In this document: piece by piece, positions 52,386 to 61,200 of the stretch
How the letters are laid out: the number at the start of each line of letters is the position of its first letter
Position numbering within the stretch: the first letter of the stretch is position 1
Source of the DNA: Phascolarctobacterium sp.
GTDB taxonomy: Bacteria > Bacillota > Negativicutes > Acidaminococcales > Acidaminococcaceae
Length of the DNA stretch: 64,000 nucleotides
Assembly (NCBI GenBank): GCA_017623055.1
Contig: JAGAPX010000034.1
Coordinates: 1 to 64,000, forward strand
Direction: 5' to 3'
The notes under the pieces: model-generated
Database searches by the model: none
The model's input: only the letters and a program-made list of their open reading frames with translations
What the model was told of the DNA's origin: nothing
Translations under genes and position numbers: made by a program

Positions 52386-53756
52386 TCACCAGTTGGTGTA
52401 GTAGTAGAAGAAGGTCATGCCTACGTTACAGAGCATTGCGCCAGCCATGGGGATTGCAGTACGTTTCACCAAATCGAAGGAAGAAACGCCACCCATACCG
52501 GAGGATACTACGATAACCGCAGTAATCGGAGAGCAGTTACGCATGATGGATGCAGCGAAGTGCATGGGAAGCAGCATCAATACCGGGTGCAAGCCACTGT
52601 GAGCAGCAACTGCCGGAGTGAGGGATGCGAACGCGAAGAAAGGAGCGTTACCGCTACCCATAACAATTGCAGACATAGAAATGATTGCTACCATAACCAA
52701 CATCATCGCCATCGGAGGGAAACCTAAATCTTTGGAACCATCAATCAAGGTGCTGATTGCGCCCATGGAAATCAAGCCTTGCGCAAAGGTTTGACCTGCT
52801 ACGATAAGGGTGATTACGTTTGCCATTTGCATGCCCAAGCCATCGAAGAAGGTTTGGATATCGTCAAATACTTTCTTGCCGTCACGCCATCTGATGAATT
52901 CGCAGCATACGCCAACGAAAAGACCAATGAACATTGCCATAACGATGTTCATTTTGATGGAGGTAATCCACAAGGAGCTGAAGGACAAAATCAAGGACAG
53001 GGGGATAACAGGAAGGATTGCGTACCACAGCGGAGCGTTATCGGATTCGTCTTGAACCTTTTCAACTTCCATAGGTTGTACAATATGGCCTTCTTTTTTA
53101 TCCATATATTTTTGGGTGAAGTAGTGGAGTGCGCCTACAACTACGAAAGCCAAAGCTACGATGGGAACTTGGTAGTGGCTCCAGTAGATTACCGGGTCAA
53201 CGCCAGCCATTTCTGCGGAGTAAATGGTACCGGTGTCACTGGGGCTCCAGTCAAAGCACAGGGTAGTAGCTACTGCAGCAGTTGCAGAAAGACGACTTAC
53301 GCCCAAGCCAATCAGAATGGGGAACATGGTAACCATCAAAAGCATTGCCAAACCGGAAGCACTGTTGATGCACAGACCAATGAGCATACCTGTAATCCAG
53401 GTACCTGCCAAAACAAGGTAGGGGGATTTCAAAGCAAGAAGGGGTTTAATGGTTAAACGAACCAAGGAACGGGACGCGCCAATTTTATCCATATAACGGG
53501 CAAATGCACCAACGGACATAATGTTGAGACCGAGTTTGGCAGCGTTGGAGCTCATAGTTCTACGAATGAACTCGAATGCGTCAAAGAAAGAACAGCCGGT
53601 GGTAGCCTTTGCTCCTAAAATTTGACCATAACCTAAAATAACAGCTAAATACATTAACACCATACCGCCCATAAAAAGAACCGGTTGGGGTTTGAACTTT
53701 TTGTAGATTAAGTAACCTACCCAAAAAGTTACAATGGCAGAGATAACCAGTGCCAT
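52386..53756 (-). CDS. dcuC: C4-dicarboxylate anaerobic carrier DcuC
   Basis: A 456-residue membrane protein with about twelve hydrophobic segments of the DcuC family, which exchanges or exports succinate and fumarate during fermentation. Family marks include 'MSVGAFARYMDKIGAS' (about 81-96), 'DWSPSDTG' (about 169-176) and 'GSGNAPFFAFASL' (about 370-382). A TTG one codon upstream is in frame, but ATG 53756 is used. In a succinate-handling Negativicute it would be a central transporter. Confidence 0.9.
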   Translation of the reverse strand: MALVISAIVTFWVGYLIYKKFKPQPVLFMGGMVLMYLAVILGYGQILGAKATTGCSFFDAFEFIRRTMSSNAAKLGLNIMSVGAFARYMDKIGASRSLVRLTIKPLLALKSPYLVLAGTWITGMLIGLCINSASGLAMLLMVTMFPILIGLGVSRLSATAAVATTLCFDWSPSDTGTIYSAEMAGVDPVIYWSHYQVPIVALAFVVVGALHYFTQKYMDKKEGHIVQPMEVEKVQDESDNAPLWYAILPVIPLSLILSFSSLWITSIKMNIVMAMFIGLFVGVCCEFIRWRDGKKVFDDIQTFFDGLGMQMANVITLIVAGQTFAQGLISMGAISTLIDGSKDLGFPPMAMMLVMVAIISMSAIVMGSGNAPFFAFASLTPAVAAHSGLHPVLMLLPMHFAASIMRNCSPITAVIVVSSGMGGVSSFDLVKRTAIPMAGAMLCNVGMTFFYYYTNW

Positions 53757-53837
53757 CAATCATCATCCTCTCTTCTTTAAAATAATAGCAAAATTATATC
53801 ATTTGCAGACTAATTTGTATATGGCGTTTGAAAAAAT

Positions 53838-53861
53838 AAAAACTGCCTTTAAGCAGTTTTT
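53838..53861. terminator. Terminator at the end of the regulator gene
   Basis: AAAAACTGC (53838-53846) pairs with GCAGTTTTT (53853-53861). On the minus strand it follows the regulator stop. Confidence 0.72.
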
Positions 53862-54225
53862 ATTTTTCTAATATACGTTTTATTCCGTTAAAGGTTTCAG
53901 GGCTGATGATGTGTTCAATGCGGCAAGCGTCCTTTTCTGCAACTTCTTCGGGCACTCCCAAAACTTCGCTAATGAAGCGGGTTAAAATGGTGTGGCGCTC
54001 TAAAATAGCAGTAGCTTTTTTGAGACCTTCTTCTGTGAGCACCAAGCGTCCGTCAGTTTCCATAATAATTAAGTTTTCGCGCTTTAAGATGCTCATGGCA
54101 CGGCTAACGCTAGGTTTAGTAAAGTTCATTTCATTGGCAACATCTATGGAACGCACACTGCCGTTGCGTTGTGTCAAAACAAGGATTGTTTCTAAATAGT
54201 TTTCACCGGATTCGAGCAGGGACAT
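53860..54225 (-). CDS. DtxR/MntR-family metal-dependent regulator
   Basis: A 121-residue protein with an N-terminal winged helix ('SGENYLETILVLTQRNGSVRS' start, about 6-26; 'KPSVSRAM') and the dimerisation/metal domain ('ERHTILTRFISEVLGVPEEVAEKDACRIEH', about 76-105) holding His, Glu and Cys ligands. It lacks the SH3-like third domain, like MntR. It may control Mn2+ or Fe2+ uptake, such as the ABC transporter at 55649. CGGAGG is upstream. It is alone on the minus strand. Confidence 0.88.
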   Translation of the reverse strand: MSLLESGENYLETILVLTQRNGSVRSIDVANEMNFTKPSVSRAMSILKRENLIIMETDGRLVLTEEGLKKATAILERHTILTRFISEVLGVPEEVAEKDACRIEHIISPETFNGIKRILEK

Positions 54226-54298
54226 AATAAAACCTCCGAGAGTTTTTCTATAGCATACATTCTATCATATTATTAAGCGTCTGCAAATAGAGAAAGCG

Positions 54299-54327
54299 TT
54301 TGTGCCTTTTTGAAGTTAGTGTATAAT
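54299..54327 (+). promoter_or_regulatory. Candidate promoter of the FkbM-type gene
   Basis: TTTGTG (54299-54304) and TATAAT (54322-54327), spacer 17 bp, 26 bp before the ATG. Confidence 0.5.
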
Positions 54328-54353
54328 TAATGTAAGAAGTTGGAGGAATTTTT

Positions 54354-55424
54354 ATGCTTAGTTTTATAAATGAAAGTCTTAGTGCGTGGGAACGCCTTTT
54401 GCAAACTGCAAAGCCCATTGTTTTATATGGTATGGGCAACGGAGCTGATAAAATTGTTGATTGGTGCGAAGCTAATTCCGTAAAAATTGCAGGCATCTTT
54501 GCCAGCGATGAGTTCGTCCGTGGGCAAAGCTTCCGTGGTTTTATATTAGAGCGTTACGCAGACATCGTCTCTCGTTTGGGAAAAGATATTTTAATTGTGA
54601 TTGCTTTTGCCAGCGAGCGTCCCGAGGTTTTGGCACGCTTTAAGGAACTGGCAGAAGCCCACGAAACTTTGGCACCTCACCTGCCGCTTTTTGACGAACC
54701 TGAAACTGTAAGCCTTGCTTGGCTAGAAAAGTATGAGGCTGAATTACAAAAGGTTTATGATGGTTTGGCAGACGATGTTTCACGTGAAACATTTGCCAAC
54801 GTGCTTAACTACAAGCTGAGCGGAAAGGTGGAGTATCTTTTTGCCTGCGATACAGCCCGCGAGGAAGATCTGCGCCAGCTCTTTACCTTCGGCGAAAATG
54901 AAGTGTACATGGATTTGGGCGCTTATAATGGCGATACGGTGCAGGAGTTTTTGGATTTAACTGGTGGTAAGTATCAGCACATCATTGCTGTGGAACCGGA
55001 CAGACGTAATTGCAAAAAGCTTAATGCAATGGCGGAAGACCTTGGGGAAATTACCGTGCATGAGTGCGGGGTGTGGAGCGAGGCTGGCGAGCTGGGGTTT
55101 TCTGACAGCGGAGGCAGGCAGTCCACTTTTTTGGCAACTCAAAAGAAAACTGTTCCTGTAAATTCCATAGATGATTTGGCACAGGGAAGAGCAGTTTCCT
55201 ACATTAAAATGGATGTTGAAGGCGCAGAGGTGCAAGCATTAGAAGGGGGCACCAAGGTTATCAAAGAGTATGCTCCTAAAATGTTTGTTGCTGCTTATCA
55301 TTACGATGTTGATATTTTTAGACTGCCCATATTAATTTGGAAGCTTGTTCCAGAATATAAAATCTTCTTTAGAAAGCACCCTTATGTTCCGGCATGGGAA
55401 CTTAATTTTTTAATTACAAAATAG
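54354..55424 (+). CDS. FkbM-family methyltransferase
   Basis: The 356-residue protein has a C-terminal FkbM SAM-dependent methyltransferase domain (about 165-310): 'EVYMDLGAYNGDTVQEFL' binds SAM and 'VEPD' follows. The N-terminal part (about 1-110, 'PIVLYGMGNGADKIVDWCE') looks like a nucleotide-sugar-type Rossmann domain as found in cell-surface polysaccharide enzymes. It may methylate a surface sugar. The codons for 'DVSRET' (54776-54791) form a perfect parS, so the gene is under double constraint. TTGGAGG precedes the ATG. Confidence 0.85.
   Translation: MLSFINESLSAWERLLQTAKPIVLYGMGNGADKIVDWCEANSVKIAGIFASDEFVRGQSFRGFILERYADIVSRLGKDILIVIAFASERPEVLARFKELAEAHETLAPHLPLFDEPETVSLAWLEKYEAELQKVYDGLADDVSRETFANVLNYKLSGKVEYLFACDTAREEDLRQLFTFGENEVYMDLGAYNGDTVQEFLDLTGGKYQHIIAVEPDRRNCKKLNAMAEDLGEITVHECGVWSEAGELGFSDSGGRQSTFLATQKKTVPVNSIDDLAQGRAVSYIKMDVEGAEVQALEGGTKVIKEYAPKMFVAAYHYDVDIFRLPILIWKLVPEYKIFFRKHPYVPAWELNFLITK
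54776..54791. other. Perfect parS centromere site
   Basis: TGTTTCACGTGAAACA is the exact 16-bp consensus for ParB/Spo0J binding. It lies inside the FkbM-type coding region. Such sites cluster near the replication origin and load ParB-CTP and SMC. Chance occurrence of a 16-mer in 64 kb is very low. Confidence 0.9.
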
Positions 55425-55648
55425 CGGGACGCAGATTGTTCCCAGCAGGACAAAACGCACTGTTTGTAAATTTGTGGTGGAGTGTCTACGATAAAAACGT
55501 TAATGTGACAAAAAATTTAATTTTACGTGAAAGATTCTGTAAACTGTAAGCAGGAAAATTAAAGGGTAGGGAGAATCTTTAGAAGTAACAGTATAGAAAT
55601 TCTATGCCTATTTATAAAAAAGTTATTTTGAAAAGGAGTGTTTCTGTA
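55425..55648 (+). other. Gene-free region before the iron-type ABC operon
   Basis: 224 bp with no recognised gene. It should hold the promoter of the following operon, but no confident -35/-10 pair is seen. A weak parS-like match, TTTTACGTGAAAGA, is at about 55521-55534. Confidence 0.4.
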
Positions 55649-56677
55649 ATGAAAAAATCTACTTGGGTTTTAGGTGCGGCTGCATTATTGGCATTATCCG
55701 TAGCAGTAGCTGGCTGCGGTGGCGGCGACAAAAAAGAAGCTGCTAAAGGCGTAAAAGGCGAAGTAATGGTTTATACTTCCATTTATCCTGACATCATCGA
55801 CAATATGTGCAAACCTAACTTGGCAAAAGCTTTCCCCGAAATGAAAGTTAACTGGTTCCAAGGCGGCACCGAAAAAGTTGTAACCAAAATCACCGGCGAA
55901 ATGAAAGCTAACAAAGTTGGCACCGACGTATTGATGGTTGCTGACCCCTCCTACTATCTGAAACTGGATAAAGAAGGCTGGCTCATGCCTTACAAATCCA
56001 AAGAACACAACAACGTTATTGCTGATAAAGCTGAAAACGGTGCTTGGTATGCAGTTCGTGTTTGCAACATGATTATTGCTTACAACGCTGACAAACTGAA
56101 AGCAGAAGATGCTCCGAAATCCTGGCAAGAATTGACCGATCCGAAATGGAAAGGCAAAATCGCTATGCCGAACCCGATGCTCTCCGGTACTGCTTATGTA
56201 GCAGTTGGCGCATTGGCTGACAAATTCGGTTGGGAATACTTCGACAAACTGAAAGCTAACGGTATCCGTGTTGAATCTGGTAACTCCGCAATTCAAAACA
56301 AATTGTTGACTGGCGAATATGCTGCTGCAATGATTCTGGAAGAAAACATCCTGAAACTTGCTGCAACCAAAAAAGAACCGTTGAAAGTTTCCTATCCGGC
56401 AGAAGGCGTTATCAACATTCCTTCCCCGATCGCTATCTTCAAAACTACCAAAAATGCTGAAGGCGCTAAAGCTATGGTTGACTGGTGGCTGTCCAAAGAA
56501 GGTCAACAAGCAGTTGTTAAAGGCTGGATGCACTCTGTTCGTGGCGACGTAAAAGAACCCCTCGGTTCCGTTGAAACCAAAAAATTGGTTGAAGGCAGAG
56601 TTAAAGTTAACTGGCAAAAACTTGCTGACAACAACGCAGCAATCAAAGAAGAATTCCGTAAACGCGTAATGGAATAA
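55649..56677 (+). CDS. Iron(III)-type ABC transporter substrate-binding lipoprotein
   Basis: A 342-residue lipoprotein with lipobox 'AVAGCGG' (Cys at about 23). The mature domain is of the FbpA/AfuA class: 'VMVYTSIYPDIIDN' near the N-terminus, 'TDPKWKGKIAMPNP' (about 160-173) and 'KEGQQAVVKGW' (about 285). These proteins bind Fe3+, but close relatives bind phosphonates or polyamines, so iron is probable rather than proven. ATG 55649 with AAAGGAG is used; a longer start lacks a signal. It is followed by a terminator then permease and ATPase genes. Confidence 0.86.
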   Translation: MKKSTWVLGAAALLALSVAVAGCGGGDKKEAAKGVKGEVMVYTSIYPDIIDNMCKPNLAKAFPEMKVNWFQGGTEKVVTKITGEMKANKVGTDVLMVADPSYYLKLDKEGWLMPYKSKEHNNVIADKAENGAWYAVRVCNMIIAYNADKLKAEDAPKSWQELTDPKWKGKIAMPNPMLSGTAYVAVGALADKFGWEYFDKLKANGIRVESGNSAIQNKLLTGEYAAAMILEENILKLAATKKEPLKVSYPAEGVINIPSPIAIFKTTKNAEGAKAMVDWWLSKEGQQAVVKGWMHSVRGDVKEPLGSVETKKLVEGRVKVNWQKLADNNAAIKEEFRKRVME

Positions 56678-56719
56678 TCTGATAGTCAGGCTACAGGTTT
56701 TAATATTAGGTGTAATAAA

Positions 56720-56757
56720 GAAAAACAGGGACGCTTTTGCGCTCCCTGTTTTTCCCA
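56720..56757 (+). terminator. Terminator or attenuating hairpin after the binding-protein gene
   Basis: AAAAACAGGGA (56721-56731) pairs with TCCCTGTTTTT (56743-56753) with an inner CGC/GCG; it lies in the operon, so it would lower permease expression relative to the binding protein. Confidence 0.8.
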
Positions 56758-56859
56758 CGTTATAAAAGAGGGCTGTTTTTGACGGCATTTTAGTAAATTT
56801 CCCTTAGGTTTGCCCCGTAAACCCCTTAATTTTTAAGGGAAAGGAGAAAATAGTTTTTC

Positions 56860-58530
56860 ATGGCTTCAAGAATTAATAGTAAATTTATTGTAATATCCCT
56901 TTCCGTACTGTTGCTTTTGTATTTTGTAATATTCCCTATGGGCGTATTGCTGTACGATAGTGTCGTTTTAGGCAGCAGCATTAACTTTGACAATTATCGC
57001 GCAGTATATAGCCAGGACGTAAACTGGCGCGCGCTTACAAATACAATCAACTTGTCACTCTTGGTTATGTTTGCCAGCGTAGTGATTACCTTCCCTCTGG
57101 CTTGGTTGGTTGGACGTACGGATATGCCCGGTAAAAAGAACTTCCGTACCTTGCTGGTATCCAGCTATATGATTCCCCCTTATGTAGGCGCAATCGCATG
57201 GGTGCAACTTTTAAACCCCAGCGTTGGCTACATGAACAATTTCTTTAAAGATTTGCTGGGCTTGTCTCAAGCTCCCTTTGATATTTATACTTTCTGGGGT
57301 TTGGCTTGGGTATTAACCCTGTTCTATTCTCCCTTCGCATTCATCACCATTTCCCGCGCAATGGAAAAAATGGATCCTACTTTGGAAGAAGCTGCTCGCG
57401 TATCCGGTGCTTCCCCGCTGCGTACCCTGCTTGACGTAACCTTGCCCTTGATGGCTCCCTCCATTTTGGCAGGCGGTCTCTTGGTATTCATCGCAGCAGG
57501 TTCCTGCTTCGGTATTCCCTCCATCGTAGGTATGCCCGGTAACATTGAAGTTTTGACTACCCGTATCGTAACCTACGTTTACATGGGTAGCGCAGAAGGT
57601 ATCCGCGAAGCCACTGCTCTTGCTGCTTCCCTGATGTTCTTGGCAAACTCCTTGCTCTTCACCATGACCTGGATGATTGGTCGTAAAGATTACACCACCA
57701 TCAGTGGTAAATCTACCCGCCCCAACATCGTAGAGCTTGGCAAATGGAAATGGCCTGCATTCTGTGCAGTAGGCGCTTATGGTATGATTTCCGTAATCAT
57801 TCCCTTGGGCTCCATCGTTGTAACCTCTTTGCTCAAGAGTATGTCCAAGCCTATTACCTTGGATAACTTGGGCTTTGAATCTTGGATTCCTGTTGTTACC
57901 AGTGCTCAATATCTGGAATGCATCTGGAACTCCGTTGTTTACGCAGTTTTGGCTGCAACCATCGGTACTGCGTTGTCCCTCTTCGTTGCGTACTTGGCAG
58001 TTAAGACCACTGTTAAAGGCCGTAGCATTCCGGACCTTCTCACCGTTATCGGCGGCAGTACCCCCAGTATCGTAATCGCTTTGGCTCTGGTAATTACCTT
58101 CTCCGGTAATTATGGCTTGAACCTGTACTCCACAGTTTGGATTCTGGTTGTCAGCTATTTGGTAAAATACATGACCATGTCCGTTCGTACCATCGCTGCT
58201 TCTCTTAGCCAAGTACATAGCTCCTTGGAAGAAGCTGCTCTCAACTCTGGTGCTGACTGGCTCAGATGCTGTAAAGACATCATTATTCCGCTTATTGCCC
58301 CCTCCGTTATCGCAGGCTGGTTCTTGATTTTCATGCCGTCTTTCTACGAATTGACCATGTCCTTGCTCCTTTACGGTGCGGAAACAAAAACTATCGGTGT
58401 ATTGCTTTACGATTTGCAAACCTATGCTGATGCGCAAAACGCTTCCGTGCTTTCCGTAATCATCTTAGGCGTTGTACTCATAGGCAACCTGATTCTCAAC
58501 AAAGTTACCAAAGGCAATGTAGGTATCTAA
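56860..58530 (+). CDS. Iron(III)-type ABC transporter permease, two-domain
   Basis: A 556-residue inner-membrane protein with twelve or so segments: two fused BPD_transp_1 halves, as in FbpB/AfuB. EAA loops are present in both: 'EEAARVSGASPLRTLLDVTLP' (first half, about 187-207) and 'EEAALNSGADWLRCCKDIIIP' (second half, about 460-480). Length is standard. AAAGGAG lies 13 bp ahead of the ATG, slightly far. The ATPase gene follows after 19 bp. Confidence 0.93.
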   Translation: MASRINSKFIVISLSVLLLLYFVIFPMGVLLYDSVVLGSSINFDNYRAVYSQDVNWRALTNTINLSLLVMFASVVITFPLAWLVGRTDMPGKKNFRTLLVSSYMIPPYVGAIAWVQLLNPSVGYMNNFFKDLLGLSQAPFDIYTFWGLAWVLTLFYSPFAFITISRAMEKMDPTLEEAARVSGASPLRTLLDVTLPLMAPSILAGGLLVFIAAGSCFGIPSIVGMPGNIEVLTTRIVTYVYMGSAEGIREATALAASLMFLANSLLFTMTWMIGRKDYTTISGKSTRPNIVELGKWKWPAFCAVGAYGMISVIIPLGSIVVTSLLKSMSKPITLDNLGFESWIPVVTSAQYLECIWNSVVYAVLAATIGTALSLFVAYLAVKTTVKGRSIPDLLTVIGGSTPSIVIALALVITFSGNYGLNLYSTVWILVVSYLVKYMTMSVRTIAASLSQVHSSLEEAALNSGADWLRCCKDIIIPLIAPSVIAGWFLIFMPSFYELTMSLLLYGAETKTIGVLLYDLQTYADAQNASVLSVIILGVVLIGNLILNKVTKGNVGI

Positions 58531-58549
58531 GAAGGAGTGTAATAAATAA

Positions 58550-59596
58550 ATGGCACAAGTACGAATTGAACATGTATATAAACGTTTCGGCGCTGTAACT
58601 GCCGTAGACAATTTTGATGTAGTTGTAGAAGATGGCGAATTTGTCTCCATCCTCGGTCCTTCCGGTTGCGGTAAAACTACTACCCTGCGTATGATTGCAG
58701 GCTTTGAACGTGCAACTGAAGGTGAAATTTATATTGGCGATAAATGCGTAAGCTCTTCCATTAAAGGAACCTTCGCTCCCCCTGAAAAACGTGACATCGG
58801 TATGGTATTCCAATCCTATGCAGTTTGGCCCCATATGACCGTTGCTGAAAACGTTGGCTATCCTTTGAAAATTCAAAAGGTAGCTAAAGAAGAACGTGCT
58901 AAACGCGTTCAAGAAATGCTGGAACTGGTTCACCTCGGTGAATACGGCGAACGTTATCCCCACCAACTTTCCGGTGGTCAACAACAACGTGTAGCTTTGG
59001 CTCGTGCTCTCGTTGCTCAACCCGGCCTCTTGCTTCTCGACGAACCCCTGTCCAACTTGGATGCTAAGCTTCGTGAAAGCATGCGTTTTGAAATTTTGTC
59101 CATTCAAAAGAAATTGGGCATTACCGTTGTATATGTAACCCATGACCAAGGCGAAGCAATGGCAATGAGTGACCGCGTAGTCGTAATGAGCAAAGGCGTT
59201 GTTCAACAAGTTGGCGCTCCTCACGACATCTACACTAACCCTGCTAACAAAATGGTTGCAGACTTCATCGGTCTGGTTAACTTCATTCCCGGCGAAGCTA
59301 AAGGCGACCGCGTATTCATTAAAGACTCCAACGTTTCCTTTGCTAATCCCACCGAAATTACTGGCGAAGCAACTATCGCAGTTCGTCCGGAAAATATCTC
59401 CATCTCCGCTTCTGGTGGTCAATTAGAAGGCACCATGGTAGCACGCTTCTACCTTGGCGACGCTGTTGACTATCGCGTACAATGCGGCGACAATATGGTT
59501 CGCGTAATCGTTAAAGGTGCAGATGTTGATGCTTATCCTGATGGAAGCAAAGTATATCTGGACTTCGACCGCGTTATGGTATTTGGTAGAGACTAA
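58550..59596 (+). CDS. Iron(III)-type ABC transporter ATPase
   Basis: A 348-residue ATPase of the FbpC/PotA type: Walker A 'GPSGCGKTT' (about 36-44), signature 'LSGGQQQRVALARAL' (about 142-156), Walker B 'LLLLDEPLSNLD' and H-loop 'VTHDQGEAM', then a C-terminal TOBE-like domain (about 285-345). AAGGAG precedes the ATG. It completes the transporter with the two genes before it. A terminator follows. Confidence 0.93.
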   Translation: MAQVRIEHVYKRFGAVTAVDNFDVVVEDGEFVSILGPSGCGKTTTLRMIAGFERATEGEIYIGDKCVSSSIKGTFAPPEKRDIGMVFQSYAVWPHMTVAENVGYPLKIQKVAKEERAKRVQEMLELVHLGEYGERYPHQLSGGQQQRVALARALVAQPGLLLLDEPLSNLDAKLRESMRFEILSIQKKLGITVVYVTHDQGEAMAMSDRVVVMSKGVVQQVGAPHDIYTNPANKMVADFIGLVNFIPGEAKGDRVFIKDSNVSFANPTEITGEATIAVRPENISISASGGQLEGTMVARFYLGDAVDYRVQCGDNMVRVIVKGADVDAYPDGSKVYLDFDRVMVFGRD

Positions 59597-59614
59597 TTTA
59601 ATTAATAATTTCAG

Positions 59615-59652
59615 AAAGAACATCGTACAGTTTGTGCGATGTTCTTTTTTTT
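59615..59652 (+). terminator. Rho-independent terminator overlapping a promoter
   Basis: AAAGAACATCG (59615-59625) pairs with CGATGTTCTTT (59637-59647), then a T run. The next gene's -35-like TTGTGC (59632-59637) lies partly in the loop and its -10 TATAAT is at 59655-59660, 17 bp on. Confidence 0.82.
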
Positions 59653-59689
59653 GATATAATATGCGTATATCACTAAAGGCGGATGTATA

Positions 59690-60712
59690 ATGAAGAAAAT
59701 AGTTTGTGCACTGCTACTGCTTTTGATTTTTGTAATAAGCGGTTGCGCCGAAAATACACAACCGAAAAAAGTAGATGCCAATGGCGCACCCAAGTTAAGC
59801 TTGAACGTGTGCAGTAGTATGAGCGAAGCTGTTACTAAGCTTTTGGTGGAAGAGTATGCTCGTAAAAGTGGGGTAGAGGTAAAAGTAAAATACTTGCCTG
59901 CTGGATCCTTTGCTGAAAAAATAGATTTTCTAAGAGCAGATAAATTTGATTGCTGGCTGGGAGGTACTGCGGAAGAATACTATCTTGCAGACCAACAAAG
60001 TATGCTCGCTCCCTACAAGCCCCAAGAGTTTTATAAGATGCCTGCGGAATTGCGTAGCAGACAAGGTCAATGGACCAGCCTTTATTTAGAATACATTGCT
60101 TTTGTCAGCAATACAGAAAAGCTGGAGCAGAAAAAACTTTACGCACCAGATACTTGGGAAGAACTTTTGCTACCAGAGTTTAAGGACGAAATTACCATGC
60201 CGAATTTTGTCAATGGTGGTGCCAGCTACGGAATGATTACTTCTATCTGGCAATTGCGTGGTAAAGAGGCAGCCTTAGAATACGCTGGAAAGCTTAACGG
60301 ACAGAACATCGTTTATACGGATGATATCGCCGAAGCAGTGGACAAGGTTCATAAAGGCGAAAAGATGGTGGCAGTTGTACCCTTACGTACAGCGATTTTG
60401 CAGGAACTAAAGCATAAGCATTTATTTGCTACCGTCGTGAAGGATGCCAATCGTAATTTGCTAAACTGCGTGGCGGTGATGAACGATGCAGAAAATCTTA
60501 ATGAAGCACGTGGCTTCATAGATTATCTTATCAGCGACGAAAGTGAAGCCTTACTCCGCAGTAAAGGCTATCAATATATTTGGCACGCTAAAAACTATCC
60601 TTATAATGACGGACGTAAGGAGCTCATTGGTAACGTTAACGTACCAGTGGACGATTTAAGCTGGACTGCTTTCGAAAAAAATGAAATTATCAGCCAATGG
60701 CTGAAAGCTTGA
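59690..60712 (+). CDS. Second iron-type ABC substrate-binding lipoprotein
   Basis: A 340-residue lipoprotein with lipobox 'VISGCAE' (Cys at about 20). The fold matches the FbpA-type solute-binding family: 'LSLNVCSSMSEAVTKLLVEEY' near the N-terminus, 'KLYAPDTWEELLLPEFKDEITMPN' (about 148-171) and a C-terminal 'YQYIWHAKNYPYNDGRKE'. It follows the ABC operon behind its own terminator and promoter, so it may be an alternative binding protein for the same permease, with a different ligand. It has no close similarity in its signal region to the first one. Confidence 0.85.
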   Translation: MKKIVCALLLLLIFVISGCAENTQPKKVDANGAPKLSLNVCSSMSEAVTKLLVEEYARKSGVEVKVKYLPAGSFAEKIDFLRADKFDCWLGGTAEEYYLADQQSMLAPYKPQEFYKMPAELRSRQGQWTSLYLEYIAFVSNTEKLEQKKLYAPDTWEELLLPEFKDEITMPNFVNGGASYGMITSIWQLRGKEAALEYAGKLNGQNIVYTDDIAEAVDKVHKGEKMVAVVPLRTAILQELKHKHLFATVVKDANRNLLNCVAVMNDAENLNEARGFIDYLISDESEALLRSKGYQYIWHAKNYPYNDGRKELIGNVNVPVDDLSWTAFEKNEIISQWLKA

Positions 60713-60734
60713 TAAAAATAATACTAATAAAAGT

Positions 60735-60768
60735 AAAACACCCATCAGATTTGATGGGTGTTTTTGTA
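60735..60768 (+). terminator. Rho-independent terminator
   Basis: AAAACACCCATCA (60735-60747) pairs with TGATGGGTGTTTT (60752-60764), loop GATT, followed by T. Confidence 0.88.
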
Positions 60769-61200
60769 TTTATAAACAATTTGTTAAAGCGACTTAATGT
60801 TTGTGCTTAAATAATGGACTGCTAAAAATAATAAAATAAGGAATTTTTGTAATAAATTGACTAAAATTGACAGAGTTGTAACGAATGTAACAAAAAGAAC
60901 GAAAATATTAACTGTTAGAAAAAATAATTAAAAATATTTTAAGCCTAAAAATAATGACATTAGGTTTATAAAAAGAAAGTGTTGTAACAAATAGAAAATT
61001 TTTGAATTTGAAAGAAATGTGTTCCATTTACAAAGGGTTAAAAATATAGCTTTAGGCTGTACGAAGTTAACGGAGTCCGTATTTTGTGTACATTGATTAA
61101 TATATTATTACACTATATAATGAGCCTACAGTTAAAGGATTAATGAAAAAATATTGTTTAAATAATAAAAAGTGATGATTTTACAAAGGAGTGGTTCAAG
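60769..61200 (+). other. AT-rich gene-free stretch before the autotransporter gene
   Basis: About 430 bp, strongly AT-rich, with no recognised gene. Several TGTAAC and AAAATA runs occur but no convincing repeat. It contains the promoter listed separately and a leader of about 70 nt. Confidence 0.6.
61093..61121 (+). promoter_or_regulatory. Promoter of the autotransporter gene
   Basis: TTGATT (61093-61098) and TATAAT (61116-61121), spacer 17 bp, 80 bp before the ATG. Confidence 0.65.

Noticed and set aside
55521-55534. parS-like TTTTACGTGAAAGA
   Set aside because: Four mismatches to the consensus 16-mer; too weak to call.
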